Shown here: positions 1 to 9,545 of the stretch, in pieces | How positions within the stretch are numbered: position 1 is the stretch's first letter | Layout: each line of letters begins with the position of its first letter | Origin: Fen-1301 sp963786395 | GTDB taxonomy: Bacteria; Bacteroidota; Ignavibacteria; Ignavibacteriales; Ignavibacteriaceae | DNA: 64,000 bases | Assembly: GCA_963786395.1 (NCBI GenBank) | Contig: CAWAZD010000017.1 | Span: forward strand, 140,084 to 204,083 | Reading direction: 5' to 3' | Notes under the pieces: generated by a model | What the model was told of the DNA's origin: nothing | Databases searched by the model: none | Seen by the model: the letters and a program-made list of their open reading frames with translations, nothing else | Position numbers and translations under genes: made by a program

Positions 1-723
1 GGCGTGAACGCAAATTACAACATTGAATCATTTATTGAAAAACCCGAGAAGCCTCCTGAAATTCCAGATAAACCCGGTTATTCATTTGTAAACATGGGTA
101 TTTACATTTTCAATGCATCTTTGCTCAGAGATGTTTTCCATGAAATGGATACAAAGAAAGTTAAAAGCCATGACTTTGGCAAAGATGTTATCCCCTACTT
201 AGTTAAAACCGGCAGGAATGTAGTTGCTTATAAATTCAAAGATGAAAATAAAAAGAACAGACCTTATTGGAAAGACATAGGTACTATTGAATCGTATTAC
301 GATGCCAGTATGGATTTGATTAGTGTTTCTCCGGAATTCAATCTTTATGATGATAACTGGCCTATTAGAACTTACCAGTACCAATTCCCTCCGGCAAAAA
401 CAGTATCTCATGAAGGGGAAAGAGTCGGTAGGACATTGAATTCTTTAATCTGCGATGGATGTATTATTTCCGGCGGTCTTGTGGAACGATCACTTCTTGG
501 ACCAAATGTAAAAGTAAACTCCTTTTCCTACATTACAGATTCTATCATAATGAACAACTGCAATATCGGAAGGCATGCAAGAATCAGAAGAGCCATTATA
601 GATAAGAATGTTCATATACCCGAGGGATATGAAATTGGATTTGATTCGATAACTGATGGTAAAAAATTCAGATTAACAGAAACAGGTATTGTGGTTATTT
701 CTAAGAATATGACCCTGTCCTGA
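1..723 (+). CDS. glgC: Glucose-1-phosphate adenylyltransferase, C-terminal part (5' end outside window)
   Basis: The frame is open from the first base, so this is the C-terminal ~240 residues of a ~410-420-residue enzyme. GlgC makes ADP-glucose from ATP and glucose-1-phosphate for glycogen synthesis in the cytoplasm. The visible part contains the end of the nucleotidyltransferase domain (EKP near residue 13, the NMGIYIF strand, and YWKDIGTIESYYDASMDL). After that comes a left-handed beta-helix region rich in hydrophobic turns (LICDGCIISGG, SLLGPNVKVNSF, IMNNCNIGRHARIRRAIID), which in GlgC carries allosteric contacts. The stop is TGA at 721-723. The GTG near the left edge is not the true start. 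The downstream gene is 320 bases away, so no operon partner is visible. The family assignment is secure; regulation cannot be judged. Confidence 0.93.
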   Translation, partial: GVNANYNIESFIEKPEKPPEIPDKPGYSFVNMGIYIFNASLLRDVFHEMDTKKVKSHDFGKDVIPYLVKTGRNVVAYKFKDENKKNRPYWKDIGTIESYYDASMDLISVSPEFNLYDDNWPIRTYQYQFPPAKTVSHEGERVGRTLNSLICDGCIISGGLVERSLLGPNVKVNSFSYITDSIIMNNCNIGRHARIRRAIIDKNVHIPEGYEIGFDSITDGKKFRLTETGIVVISKNMTLS

Positions 724-1043
724 CCATTATTATTTTTTGTCCATAATCCCAGGCATAAATAGGAAGTGTAAGTATTTGGGTTTTATCATCTGAGTAAGAA
801 TTTAATATTTGAATTATCTATAATTTCAAATATTTTTATGGATTCCCGCCTCCGCGGGAATGACAATTGTAGGTTTTCACGCAGGCTCTAAATGCCTGGG
901 CTATGACTGCTCTAAAAATCTATTCCTCCAACAATCCAATATTCCAGCAATCCAGCAATGCTCTCACTTTTATCTTTTTCCTTTTACCTTTTACCTTTCT
1001 CCTCTTTTATCTTATTTTTGTTATAAATAAATAAGATGAGTAA
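724..1043. other. Intergenic region with palindromic and pyrimidine-rich repeats
   Basis: No gene is seen. The region holds a truncated CCCAGGCATAAAT palindrome half (748-760), a 20-bp ATTCCC-N8-GGGAAT palindrome (842-861), a CAGGC/GCCTG inverted repeat (882-898), and a pyrimidine-rich tract with a roughly 7-bp CCTTTTA period (about 968-1012) just upstream of uvrC. Confidence 0.7.
842..861. repeat. 20-bp palindrome ATTCCC-N8-GGGAAT (dRS3-like)
   Basis: The sequence is ATTCCC, then GCCTCCGC, then GGGAAT, flanked by TGG on the left and GACA on the right. The same layout recurs at 20434, 28013, 28068, 35197, 56918 and 61616. It matches the ATTCCC-N8-GGGAAT pattern known as dRS3 in Neisseria. 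Whether it is the same element type here is inference. Confidence 0.75.
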
Positions 1044-2889
1044 ATGTCTCCTGATTTAGAATCCAAACTTAAAGACCTCCCTGAAAAGCCTGGTATTTAC
1101 CAGTTCAAAAATGAGAAAGGGAAAGTTATTTATGTGGGTAAAGCGCGGAACTTAAAGAGCCGTGTAAAAAGTTACTTCCATTTGAGTGTGGATTCTCCAA
1201 AGACGATTGCCCTCGTCTCAAAAATTACTGACCTTGAACTGATTGTTACCGATAATGAAATTGAAGCCCTTGTACTTGAAAACAATCTTATAAAACAGTT
1301 TAACCCCAGGTACAATGTTAACCTCAAGGATGATAAATCATTTCCTTACATTAAAGTTACCAATGAACCTTTCCCCAGGATATATCCAACCCGCAGGATT
1401 ATACAGAGACGGTTCTAAATATTTCGGTCCTTATACTGATGTTAAGAATATGAAATACAGCCTCCGTATGATAAACCAGATATTCAAGATAAGGAACTGC
1501 AAATTGAATATTACAGATGAGGCAATAGAAAAGAAAAAATTCAAGGTATGCCTTGAATATCATATCGGCAGGTGCGGGGGTCCCTGTGAAGGACTCGTGA
1601 CAATGATGGAATATTCTGAGATGGTCTCGGAGGTTGTAAAACTTCTAAAAGGAAAAACTGATGACCTGATAAAGGATCTTAATTTTAAGATGCAGGAAAA
1701 GGTTAAGAACCTTGAATTTGAAAAAGCTGCAGAGCTGAGAGACAAAATTGATAAGCTTAGTGCTATTTCTTCTAAACAGAAAGTAGTTAGTGAAGACCTT
1801 GATGACAGAGATGTTATTTCAGTTGCGTATGAAGGCAAAGATTCTGCCTGTTCTATCTTTAATATCAGGAATGGTAAAATTGTAGGGAAGAAACAATTAC
1901 ACTTAGGAATTGAAGTTACGCAGGACCTTCAGGAAATTTATACTGCAGCCATAGAATTTTATTATAATGAATATGTTGAAATACCCGATGAAATTCTACT
2001 TGAGATAGAGCCCCTGGATCAGGATACATTATTAGAATGGCTTACTCTGAAAGCAGGTCATAAAGTAAAATTTATTGTTCCGCAGCGGGGTAATTTAAAA
2101 TCACTGGTAAATATGTGCAGGGAGAATGCAAATTACCAGCTTAAAGAAATTCAGATTCAAAAAATGAAAACCGAGGGACAAATTCCCTACGCAGTATCAG
2201 CACTTCAAAGAGACCTTAGACTAAAAGTCCTTCCGAAGAAAATTGAATGTTTTGATATTTCCAACCTGCAGGGTTCAGATACAGTGGCTAGTATGGTAGT
2301 GTTCGAGGATGGTAAACCAAAGAAAAGTTTGTACCGGAAATTTATTATAAATTCAGTTGATGGACCCGATGATTTTCAAAGTATGCGGGAAGTTATTACA
2401 AGAAGATATACCCGGCTGAAAGAAGAAAATAATCCTTTGCCTGACTTAATTATGGTTGATGGTGGTAAAGGTCAGCTTTCCAGCGCTATTGAGGTTCTGG
2501 ATGAACTTGAATTTAAGAACTATAATATAATAGGACTGGCAAAAAGGCTTGAGGAAGTTTTCTTTCCCGGTAACTCTGATCCCGAATCAATACCTAAAAC
2601 CTCATCCGGCTTAAAGCTTCTGCAGCAGGTCAGGGATGAGGCGCACCGGTTTGCAATTACCTTCCACAGATCAAGGAGAAGTAAAAGAACAATTAAAACC
2701 GAACTGACAGATATAAAAGGAATTGGACCGGCAACCGCTGGTTTGCTTCTTAAAGAACTTGGCAGTGTTGAAGCAATTAAAAACACTGACCGCGAGGGGC
2801 TTGAAAAATTAGTCGGTAAAAAGAAAGCTGACATACTATTGCATTATTTTAATGACTCAGTCCCAACCGAAGCAAAAGAAGAGGCTTAA
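1044..2889 (+). CDS. uvrC: UvrABC excinuclease subunit C (one-base frameshift near 1400)
   Basis: UvrC makes both incisions around DNA lesions in nucleotide excision repair, after UvrA-UvrB recognition. The N-terminal part (1044 to about 1400) has the GIY-YIG nuclease (PGIYQF, then IYVGKARNLKSRV). The rest lies one frame over and contains a UVR motif for UvrB binding (about residues 212-240, FEKAAELRDKI), the RNase H-like UvrC domain (ECFDISNLQGSDTVASMVVF; LIMVDGGKGQL) and a C-terminal helix-hairpin-helix (IKGIGPATAGLLLKELGSV). At about 1398-1402 the sequence reads ATTATACAGAGAC. Dropping one base gives I-Y-R-D-G-S-K-Y-F-G-P, the conserved family sequence, and a 614-residue protein of normal length. 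The shift is therefore most likely a sequencing insertion. The ATG start follows a pyrimidine-rich leader with no strong ribosome site. Confidence 0.93.
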
Positions 2890-2913
2890 TTACAAGCAAT
2901 TGTTCACTTTTTT

Positions 2914-2953
2914 GTCCACTAAAGTCCACTAAGCTCCACTAACGTCCACTAAA
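2914..2953. repeat. Four tandem 10-bp units GTCCACTAAA-like
   Basis: Four consecutive 10-base units (GTCCACTAAA, GTCCACTAAG, CTCCACTAAC, GTCCACTAAA) lie in the gap after uvrC and upstream of the lipoprotein gene. Other 10-11-bp period arrays of different sequence occur at 13881, 21422 and 37745. Confidence 0.75.
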
Positions 2954-3111
2954 GCAGCCATTTCCCGGTAGTTTCTCTTTAATCTCTCCAATTGCATCCT
3001 ATAGCGCGTACGATTAGGATGCAAACAATTTATGGTATCAACTAATATATTTGGTTAAAAAGTGTTATTTTTTCAAGTGTTCTCTTCAATAAATATTATC
3101 ATGAAGATAAA

Positions 3112-4287
3112 ATGTTAAAATTCATTATTATAGCTCTACTGATATTCCTGACAGCAGGATGCAATAAACCTGTCAGGGAATACACTAAACCTCAGCTAAA
3201 TGAAATAAAACTCAAAGAATTTGCCGCGCTTGCTATAAATGGGGATAGAAATTATAATGACACATTATCCGGCTTAATCGATTATTCTCTTCCTATCAAT
3301 TCTAATTTTAATGATCTTAAAATTGACAGGATTCATACACCTCTAAACAAAACATACTTCACTATTTTAATTGAGTATCCCAATCCTGTTTATAACAGGT
3401 TTGCGGTTTATGATTCTTCCCTGAACCTACTGCTGCTCGATAAGTCTCTGAATGGAATTCTCCGGATGAAAACTGTATCGGTTAATAATCTTTTTCTAAT
3501 TGAAGTTGATGAATCCTTTTTATCCAAAGATATACTTTCGCTTAACCGTGTCTCTCTTTACAAAGTTGATTCTCTTATAACTTTATGTTTCAGAGAGTAT
3601 ACCAGTTTAACTTCTTCAGATAATCAGTACTATCAGAAAATTTCAGAGATTTCTCCTGAAAGAATAAAAACTGACCTATCCAGTGTAAAATCATCTCCAT
3701 TAACGAATAAATCTGAAATCTTTACCTTTAATGATAATTTGAAGAAATACTTAAGTCCTGACCAGATATTCTTTAATTTTATAAAGAATAAAGTAAATAG
3801 TATAAAACGAACTTCTGATCGTCCGGAAATAACTGATGATAAATCTGTACTTCAATCAATCGGCATTACTAAAGATGCGGATACAATTAAAACTGCTTCA
3901 AATATAAATACAAAGGCTGGCTATTCTCTAACTCTTACTGAGGGATGGAAAGAGATCAGGGATATTACTCAAGTTGGTTTACCCGATAAACTAAAAGGGA
4001 CTAAATATTATCACCCAGAATCAGGTGCCAGTATATTTATTGCGCCAATCTCTATAAATGATTCTGCGGAGGCTTTTGTAAGAGCAAAACTTGGTCATGT
4101 AGTTCAGGGAAAATATAAGGTCAGGGCTTCTGAGAAAGTTGAACAAGGTAAGTATTTTATCCAATATTTTGAATTAAGTTTCGGAAATGCCAGGTATTTG
4201 CTCATCTTCGAGTCTTCAAAGTATACGTATGAAAAATATAAATCAATGTACAATGACATTATAAATTCATTTGAAATTAAAAGCTGA
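3112..4287 (+). CDS. Putative lipoprotein with PsbP/DUF1795-like C-terminal domain
   Basis: This is a 391-residue protein. A short signal sequence ends in a lipobox (LTAGC, Cys at about residue 17), so it is probably lipid-anchored in an outer or inner membrane. The middle (about 40-260) is not recognised. The C-terminal ~120 residues (from AGYSLTLTEGWKEI to NDIINSFEI) have the layout of a PsbP/DUF1795-type domain: an opening strand with a W-K turn and a closing 'y..i.nSf.i' strand. That resemblance is by eye only. It lies five bases upstream of sixA and probably shares its transcript. The ATG at 3112 is preferred because it leads straight into the signal sequence. The function is unknown. 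Confidence 0.7.
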   Translation: MLKFIIIALLIFLTAGCNKPVREYTKPQLNEIKLKEFAALAINGDRNYNDTLSGLIDYSLPINSNFNDLKIDRIHTPLNKTYFTILIEYPNPVYNRFAVYDSSLNLLLLDKSLNGILRMKTVSVNNLFLIEVDESFLSKDILSLNRVSLYKVDSLITLCFREYTSLTSSDNQYYQKISEISPERIKTDLSSVKSSPLTNKSEIFTFNDNLKKYLSPDQIFFNFIKNKVNSIKRTSDRPEITDDKSVLQSIGITKDADTIKTASNINTKAGYSLTLTEGWKEIRDITQVGLPDKLKGTKYYHPESGASIFIAPISINDSAEAFVRAKLGHVVQGKYKVRASEKVEQGKYFIQYFELSFGNARYLLIFESSKYTYEKYKSMYNDIINSFEIKS

Positions 4288-4292
4288 ATGAA

Positions 4293-4778
4293 ATGAATAT
4301 TTATTTAATCAGACATAGTGAAGCAGAAAATATTTCCAAAGGTCTCAGAGATTTTGACCGCAAACTTACTCAGGAAGGTGAAAAGCGGACAAAGTATGCA
4401 GCTCAATACTGGAAAAATTTAATATCTGAATTCGATTACATACTATCCTCCCCATATGTCAGAGCATTGCAGACAGCTAATATTATTGCCTCCGTTTTTA
4501 ATTATCAGAACGAAATCCATTCAGACAGGAAACTCGGCAGCGGATGCGATACTGAAGATCTTATCGAAATAATTAATTCCTTCGATGGAAATAATATAGC
4601 TTATGTGGGACATCAGCCTGATCTTTCTAATCACTTATCCGCGTTAATTTCCGGCTGCGGTGCTTTCGCTGAGTTCAAGAAAGGGGCTATTGCTAAAATA
4701 AGTTTCCACAATAAAGTTAAGGAAGGAAAAGGAGTGCTCGAATTTTTAATTCCGCAGAATATCGTTAATCCAAAATAA
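4293..4778 (+). CDS. sixA: SixA-like histidine phosphatase
   Basis: A 161-residue member of the histidine phosphatase superfamily. The catalytic RHS motif is at residues 7-9 (YLIRHSEAE), the second Arg lies in SSPYVRALQTA, and the second catalytic His is in YVGHQPDLS. The short length and the LTQEGEKRT segment fit the SixA type, which removes phosphate from phosphohistidine on HPt domains of phosphorelays. A hybrid kinase with its own HPt domain is encoded close by (5892-9335, opposite strand), so that kinase could be a substrate, though this is inference only. The gene starts five bases after the lipoprotein stop. Its end is immediately followed by the convergent SRP RNA gene. Confidence 0.87.
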   Translation: MNIYLIRHSEAENISKGLRDFDRKLTQEGEKRTKYAAQYWKNLISEFDYILSSPYVRALQTANIIASVFNYQNEIHSDRKLGSGCDTEDLIEIINSFDGNNIAYVGHQPDLSNHLSALISGCGAFAEFKKGAIAKISFHNKVKEGKGVLEFLIPQNIVNPK

Positions 4779-4780
4779 AA

Positions 4781-4874
4781 AACCGGGCAGACGGTTACAC
4801 ATACTTCGTACTTACCGCTGCTTCCTTCCGGACCTGACGGGATTGGGCACTAATATGTTAACCGGTACCCGGTT
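4781..4874 (-). ncRNA. ffs: Signal recognition particle RNA, small bacterial type (4.5S)
   Basis: On the minus strand the core reads GTCAGGTCCGGAAGGAAGC (about 4818-4839), the universally conserved Ffh-binding loop of the SRP RNA. The ends pair: AACCGGG at the 5' end (4874 downwards) with CCCGGTT at the 3' end, and ACCGGTTA with TAACCGT inside. The 3' end runs directly into a T-rich stretch (TTTTTTTATTTTG on the minus strand) that would terminate transcription. The length of about 94 nt fits the Alu-less bacterial form. It pairs with Ffh to target membrane proteins to SecYEG. It lies 67 bases downstream of the methyltransferase gene on the same strand. Confidence 0.95.
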
Positions 4875-4941
4875 AAAAAGTTACAAAATCAGGTTACAAA
4901 GATTGATATTTTTCCCCTCTATTCCAAATGCTTCCAAAACA

Positions 4942-5892
4942 CTACTGCTTTTTATTCTGTTTGCTTAAAGTGTTTCTTTCCCAGAACACTTCGCCATCAA
5001 ACCCCTGAATGTTTTTATCAGTTTCTGCCTGCTCAAGTCTTTTTTCTGCAAGACAGCAGTATTCAGTATCAACTTCAACCCCGCAATAATTTCTGCCAAG
5101 CTTTTTAGCTGTAACAGCAGTAGTACCTGATCCAAGGAAAGGATCAAAAATCATATCTCCTTTATTGCTGCTAGCAAGAATTATTTTGGCTAATAGTTTT
5201 TCAGGTTTCTGAGTTGGATGATCAGTATTCTCCGGCATTGACCAGAACGGCACAGTAATGTCGGTCCAAATATTAGAGGGAGATGTTATCCTGTAATTTC
5301 CTTTAGCTGATTGATCCCAGTCTTTCGGTTTACCTTCAACATCCTTATAAGGAGCAAGTACCTGTCTCTTAATTTTAACATCCTCCAGGTTGAACTTAAA
5401 TTTTGCTCCGGGGGTAAAAAACCAGATATCTTCTGAACAGTTTTTCCAGTTCTGTTTTGCTCCTCTTCCCTTCTCCCTTTCCCAGGTTATCCTGTTCTGT
5501 ACAAGTAAATATTTTTTGGCAATATTATAGATAGCAGGGCTTGACTTCCAGTCACCGCAGATGTAAACTGAAGCATCAGGCTTAAGCAGTCTTATTAATC
5601 CCGGCAGCCATGATTCTATATATTGTTCATATTCCTCAGGACACATCTCCTTAAAGGAGTTTGAATTGAATTGCTTTTGAATATTATAGGGAGGATCAAC
5701 AAAAAGAAGATCAATGAAACCTGAAGGAAGAAATTCTATTACATTAAAAAGATCCTGGTTAATAATTTTATTCTTTAATTGATCTTTACCCGCAGGGTGA
5801 TTGATTGTAACGATTCTATTTTTATAATTATTAACCTCTTCAGAACTAAGATTAACTGTTCTATTCATCGGAGCTCTTTTTCGGATTTCCAT
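4942..5892 (-). CDS. Site-specific DNA methyltransferase (N6-adenine or N4-cytosine type), solitary
   Basis: A 316-residue amino-methyltransferase. The catalytic DPPY motif (residues 66-69, LLFVDPPYNI) precedes the SAM-binding motif (DPFLGSGTTAVTAKKLGRN, about 249-267), giving the motif order of the beta group. DPPY favours adenine methylation. Between them lies HPTQKPEKLLAKII, a usual companion of motif I. No restriction endonuclease gene adjoins it, so it may be an orphan methylase acting in epigenetic control or replication timing. Its ATG shares a base with the TGA stop of the upstream hybrid kinase (TGATG), implying translational coupling. A second in-frame ATG at 5868 is an alternative start. 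The recognition sequence cannot be predicted. Confidence 0.9.
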   Translation of the reverse strand: MEIRKRAPMNRTVNLSSEEVNNYKNRIVTINHPAGKDQLKNKIINQDLFNVIEFLPSGFIDLLFVDPPYNIQKQFNSNSFKEMCPEEYEQYIESWLPGLIRLLKPDASVYICGDWKSSPAIYNIAKKYLLVQNRITWEREKGRGAKQNWKNCSEDIWFFTPGAKFKFNLEDVKIKRQVLAPYKDVEGKPKDWDQSAKGNYRITSPSNIWTDITVPFWSMPENTDHPTQKPEKLLAKIILASSNKGDMIFDPFLGSGTTAVTAKKLGRNYCGVEVDTEYCCLAEKRLEQAETDKNIQGFDGEVFWERNTLSKQNKKQ

Positions 5893-8800
5893 CAGACGTT
5901 ACTATACTTCTCTTTTAGGACTTCAAGTTCACCTATTATTATCTCAAAATTATGAATCAGTTCGCCGTTTAGTCTGATAGTCTCATCATTAAATATATTT
6001 TCTTTCCCGTTGTTCTCTAATGCCTTACTTATTTCTGTAAGAACCTCAATCCCCAGTGTAACACTGCTGCCTTTAAGTTTATGAGCCCAGAAACGGAGTT
6101 GCTCAGCATCTTTATTATCAACAGAAGAATTAATGTTGCCTATTATTTTAGGAAGATCCAGAATATATATATCAAGAAGTTCAATGAAAAATGTAACATC
6201 TTCCGGGGATTCAATATCGCAAAGGAAGGTTATATTCTTCTCATCAATAATTTTGTTATGTCCCTTCTCTATCCTCAGGCTCTCTAAAACATTATTTTTA
6301 TGTTCTGTAATCCGTTCCCCCCATTTTATGAGGATGTCCTGCATATCTTCAACCCTGACAGGTTTACTGATATAATCATCCATGCCGGCTTGTAAACAAA
6401 TTTCCTTGTCACCCTGCATGGCATTTGCTGTCATAGCAATAATTTTAGGACGATCTTCCAGCAGGATCTCATCCTGAATTAATTTAGTTGCCTCAAAACC
6501 ATCCAATTCCGGCATAAGTATATCCATAAATATAATATCATAATGGATCTTCCTAACTGCATCAATTACTTCGTAACCGTTAGCGGCTATATCAGCCCTG
6601 TAGCCCATTCTTGATAATATTCTGATAGCCACTTTTTGATTTACAACATTATCCTCGGCAACCAAGATTTTAAGGGGTCGTTTATCTCCAAGTGTTGTGT
6701 CAATTTTTAACTGTCTTGGCGCCTTTTCTAATTGTGAAGCCGGAGATTCCGTCAAAGCATTTATCAGACTATCATAAAGCTGACTTTGTTTTATTGGTTT
6801 GTTTAGGTAACCAGATAATTTAAGATCTTTATAACGGTTTATATCTTCTTTCTTACCAACTGAAGTGAGTATAATAATGGGAATGTTAGCTCTGTTTTTT
6901 AGATTTCTTATCTCTCTGGAAAGTTCTATTCCATCTAACCCGGGCATCAGGAAGTCCAAAATACATAGGTCATATTTATCATCGCTCTGCATCCATTTAA
7001 GTGCTGTTAGTGAACTTTCAGTTGCTACAGGTACCAACCCCCAGTTTTCCAGCTGAGCGTTTAAAATCCGGCGGTTTGTAAAGTTATCATCAACTACCAG
7101 TACTCTTTGTCCCTTTAGCTGTGGTAGACTTTTAAGATAAATTTTTTGCTGGGAAGTAACGGACTGTGTATTTATTGTAAAATAAAATGTGGATCCCTTT
7201 CCAGTTTCACTCTCTACCCAGATCTTACCACCCATCATTTCTGAAAGACGTTTACTTATTGCTAATCCAAGACCAGTTCCGCCATGTGTACGAGTTGTAG
7301 ATGTATCTACCTGGCTAAAGGATTTAAATAGCTTGCCCATTTTATCAGCAGGAATTCCAATTCCTGTATCTTTAATCCCGAACAAGATTTCATAATCATT
7401 TCCCTTCATATGTTTTGCTTTCACAAAAACAAATACTTCACCTGTCTCAGTAAATTTGATAGCATTATTAATCAGGTTTGTTAAAATCTGTCTTAATCTT
7501 GTAACATCACCGTTGATTGAAACCGGTGTATTATTTTCTATCAGGTATGCAAGATCAAGACCTTTCTCTGATGCTTTAGAACTCATTAGGTCAAGTGAAT
7601 CTTCTATGCAGTCTCTAAGATCAAAGGGCTGATATTCAAGGTCCAGTTTATTTGACTCAATCTTGGAGAAGTCAAGAATATCATTTATAACAACAAGCAG
7701 CTGGTCCCCGCTGACACGGATTGTTTCAATATATTCTCTTTGATCATCAGTCAGAATTGTATCAAGTAACAGCCCGGTCATCCCGATTACACCATTCATA
7801 GGAGTTCTGATTTCATGGCTCATAAGAGCAAGAAATTCACTTTTAGCCCTTGCTGCGCTCTCCGCTTTAATTACGGCTATATCTAATTCCCTGTTCTTTT
7901 CTATTAGTTCTTCCCTGATATTATTATTGTTAATTACCGATCCCAGAGATGCAGCCATGGTCATAAGGAGTGATTCTATGCTTGTACTCCATATCCTGTC
8001 TGTTGTACATTCATCAAACCCTATAAATCCCCAGTACTTTTCGTTAACAAATATTGGAACAATAATTATAGATTTTATATTCTGATCAAGAAATGAATCA
8101 CGGGATTCAGAAGGAAGATCCTTTATCAGGAATTTTATTGTGTTCCCCCTGGATAAATTATCATATAACCTAAGGCTTTCAAAGCGGCCATAGGAAAGTT
8201 TCTTTATTGATAATGTCTCTAGCTGTAATTCTGATTTCCCCGTTACCCATTCATACAAGGGTATAACGTACATTTCTTCAGTTTCTACATCTTCCTGATG
8301 CTGGTAAATATAAACACGATCAACTTCTGCTGCCTTCCCTAATATACTCAGGGCTTTGTTAAATCCTTTTTCACTATCATGTTCACTAATTAACGTTCTT
8401 ACTGCTTCAGAAATTCCCTGCAGCAATATATCTCTTTTTCTAATCTCAACTTCATGCGATTTTCTTTCAGTGATATCCCTGAAGATACTTAATACCAATG
8501 GTTGACCGTTATTTTCAACTAAAGTATTTGTTATCTCAAAATCTAAATAATCACCATTCCAGACGTGGTCCCTGACTTCAATTTTAGGAGCATTAATTCT
8601 ATCTTCAAAATTACTTAAATACCTGTTTAAAACTATTTCCCCGTATTCAGGAGTAAATACAACAGTAAAGGGTTTCCCTTCCAGATCAGCTTTTTCCATA
8701 AAAAACATCCGGGCATAAGCCTCATTGCATATAACAATTTTCCCTTCACTGTCTGTAAGCAGCAAACCATCTGATGATTTTTCCCAAATATTCCTGAAGG

Positions 8801-9335
8801 TATTCTCTGATGAGATAAGTCTTTGTTCATCTAAAAGACTTTGAGTAATATCCCGAAATGTCCCCTGACCATAAACTTTTTCATTAAATTCAATTATTTT
8901 ACCATTAACATCAACAGGGACAAGATGTCCATCTTTATGAATAATGAAAGTTCTGAAATTAATTATCTCCTTATCCCTGAATAATTTATGCAGTTCCGCA
9001 AAATGCGCTTTTTGTCTGTCTGCCGGTATAAATTCTGTAAAAGGTCTGCCAAGAATTTCTTCCGGTTTATATCCAAATACATCTTCGCAGGAAGGACTTA
9101 TAAAAATCATTTTCCCTGTTTTGGATAACCGGAAAATTACATCGAGTGAGGCTTCCGAAATTAGTGAATACTCATATATTTTCTCAATGAATTTCTCAAT
9201 AATCCCGGACAATTTGGCATTAATTTCTACACGGTCTGACGAATTATCAGGAATAGTTTTTATCTCTTCTACAAGAGAGTATATTTCCTGTATATCTTTT
9301 TCCAGGTTTTTATTAATAGTCTTACCCTTATTCAA
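5892..9335 (-). CDS. Hybrid sensor histidine kinase: PAS-PAS-GAF-HisKA-HATPase-REC-REC-HPt
   Basis: A 1147-residue multidomain phosphorelay kinase with no obvious transmembrane segment, so probably cytoplasmic. Domain order: N-terminal helical region; PAS 1 (about 55-170, SCEDVFGYKPEEILGRPFTE); PAS 2 (about 175-290, SSDGLLLTDSEGKIVICNEA); GAF (about 300-460); dimerisation box with His507 (MSHEIRTPMNGVIGM); ATPase with N box NLINNAIKFT and G boxes (DTGIGI, GTGLGLAI); receiver 1 with Asp794 (CILDFLMPGLDG); receiver 2 with Asp938 (IIFMDILMPELDGFEA); and a C-terminal HPt domain with His1085 (WAHKLKGSSVTLG). All phosphotransfer residues are intact. No DNA-binding output is attached, so the signal must leave through an unlinked regulator. 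Its stop overlaps the methyltransferase start. The stimulus is unknown. Confidence 0.95.
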   Translation of the reverse strand: MNKGKTINKNLEKDIQEIYSLVEEIKTIPDNSSDRVEINAKLSGIIEKFIEKIYEYSLISEASLDVIFRLSKTGKMIFISPSCEDVFGYKPEEILGRPFTEFIPADRQKAHFAELHKLFRDKEIINFRTFIIHKDGHLVPVDVNGKIIEFNEKVYGQGTFRDITQSLLDEQRLISSENTFRNIWEKSSDGLLLTDSEGKIVICNEAYARMFFMEKADLEGKPFTVVFTPEYGEIVLNRYLSNFEDRINAPKIEVRDHVWNGDYLDFEITNTLVENNGQPLVLSIFRDITERKSHEVEIRKRDILLQGISEAVRTLISEHDSEKGFNKALSILGKAAEVDRVYIYQHQEDVETEEMYVIPLYEWVTGKSELQLETLSIKKLSYGRFESLRLYDNLSRGNTIKFLIKDLPSESRDSFLDQNIKSIIIVPIFVNEKYWGFIGFDECTTDRIWSTSIESLLMTMAASLGSVINNNNIREELIEKNRELDIAVIKAESAARAKSEFLALMSHEIRTPMNGVIGMTGLLLDTILTDDQREYIETIRVSGDQLLVVINDILDFSKIESNKLDLEYQPFDLRDCIEDSLDLMSSKASEKGLDLAYLIENNTPVSINGDVTRLRQILTNLINNAIKFTETGEVFVFVKAKHMKGNDYEILFGIKDTGIGIPADKMGKLFKSFSQVDTSTTRTHGGTGLGLAISKRLSEMMGGKIWVESETGKGSTFYFTINTQSVTSQQKIYLKSLPQLKGQRVLVVDDNFTNRRILNAQLENWGLVPVATESSLTALKWMQSDDKYDLCILDFLMPGLDGIELSREIRNLKNRANIPIIILTSVGKKEDINRYKDLKLSGYLNKPIKQSQLYDSLINALTESPASQLEKAPRQLKIDTTLGDKRPLKILVAEDNVVNQKVAIRILSRMGYRADIAANGYEVIDAVRKIHYDIIFMDILMPELDGFEATKLIQDEILLEDRPKIIAMTANAMQGDKEICLQAGMDDYISKPVRVEDMQDILIKWGERITEHKNNVLESLRIEKGHNKIIDEKNITFLCDIESPEDVTFFIELLDIYILDLPKIIGNINSSVDNKDAEQLRFWAHKLKGSSVTLGIEVLTEISKALENNGKENIFNDETIRLNGELIHNFEIIIGELEVLKEKYSNV

Positions 9336-9468
9336 TGTATATTGTCAAAATTGGTAATTAAATTGCACGCAATTTACAGAAATTTCTAATTGAAAACAGA
9401 AAACTTTAGGTGGGTTTTTAAATAATGAATGCAAATAAAACTGACCTTTTGAAAAGCCTATATTTTGT

Positions 9469-9522
9469 AAAACCTCAGAGGTAACCTGCAATCATCGGTT
9501 CACTTACCTCTGAGGTTTTTTA
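9469..9522. repeat. Long inverted repeat with AACCTCAGAGGTAA arms; possible terminator
   Basis: Arm AAAACCTCAGAGGTAA (9469-9484) pairs with TTACCTCTGAGGTTTT (9504-9519) across a 19-base loop, and T residues follow on the plus side. It lies downstream of acs and could end its transcript. It is also related to the palindromes at 35229 and 58539, so it may be an interspersed repeat. Confidence 0.7.
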
Positions 9523-9545
9523 ATATCAAATCCTAAGAAATACTT

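Noticed and set aside
5892..9335. Many reverse-strand open frames inside the kinase, acs and cohesin genes
   Set aside because: They overlap strongly conserved genes, carry no recognisable motif and have no ribosome sites.
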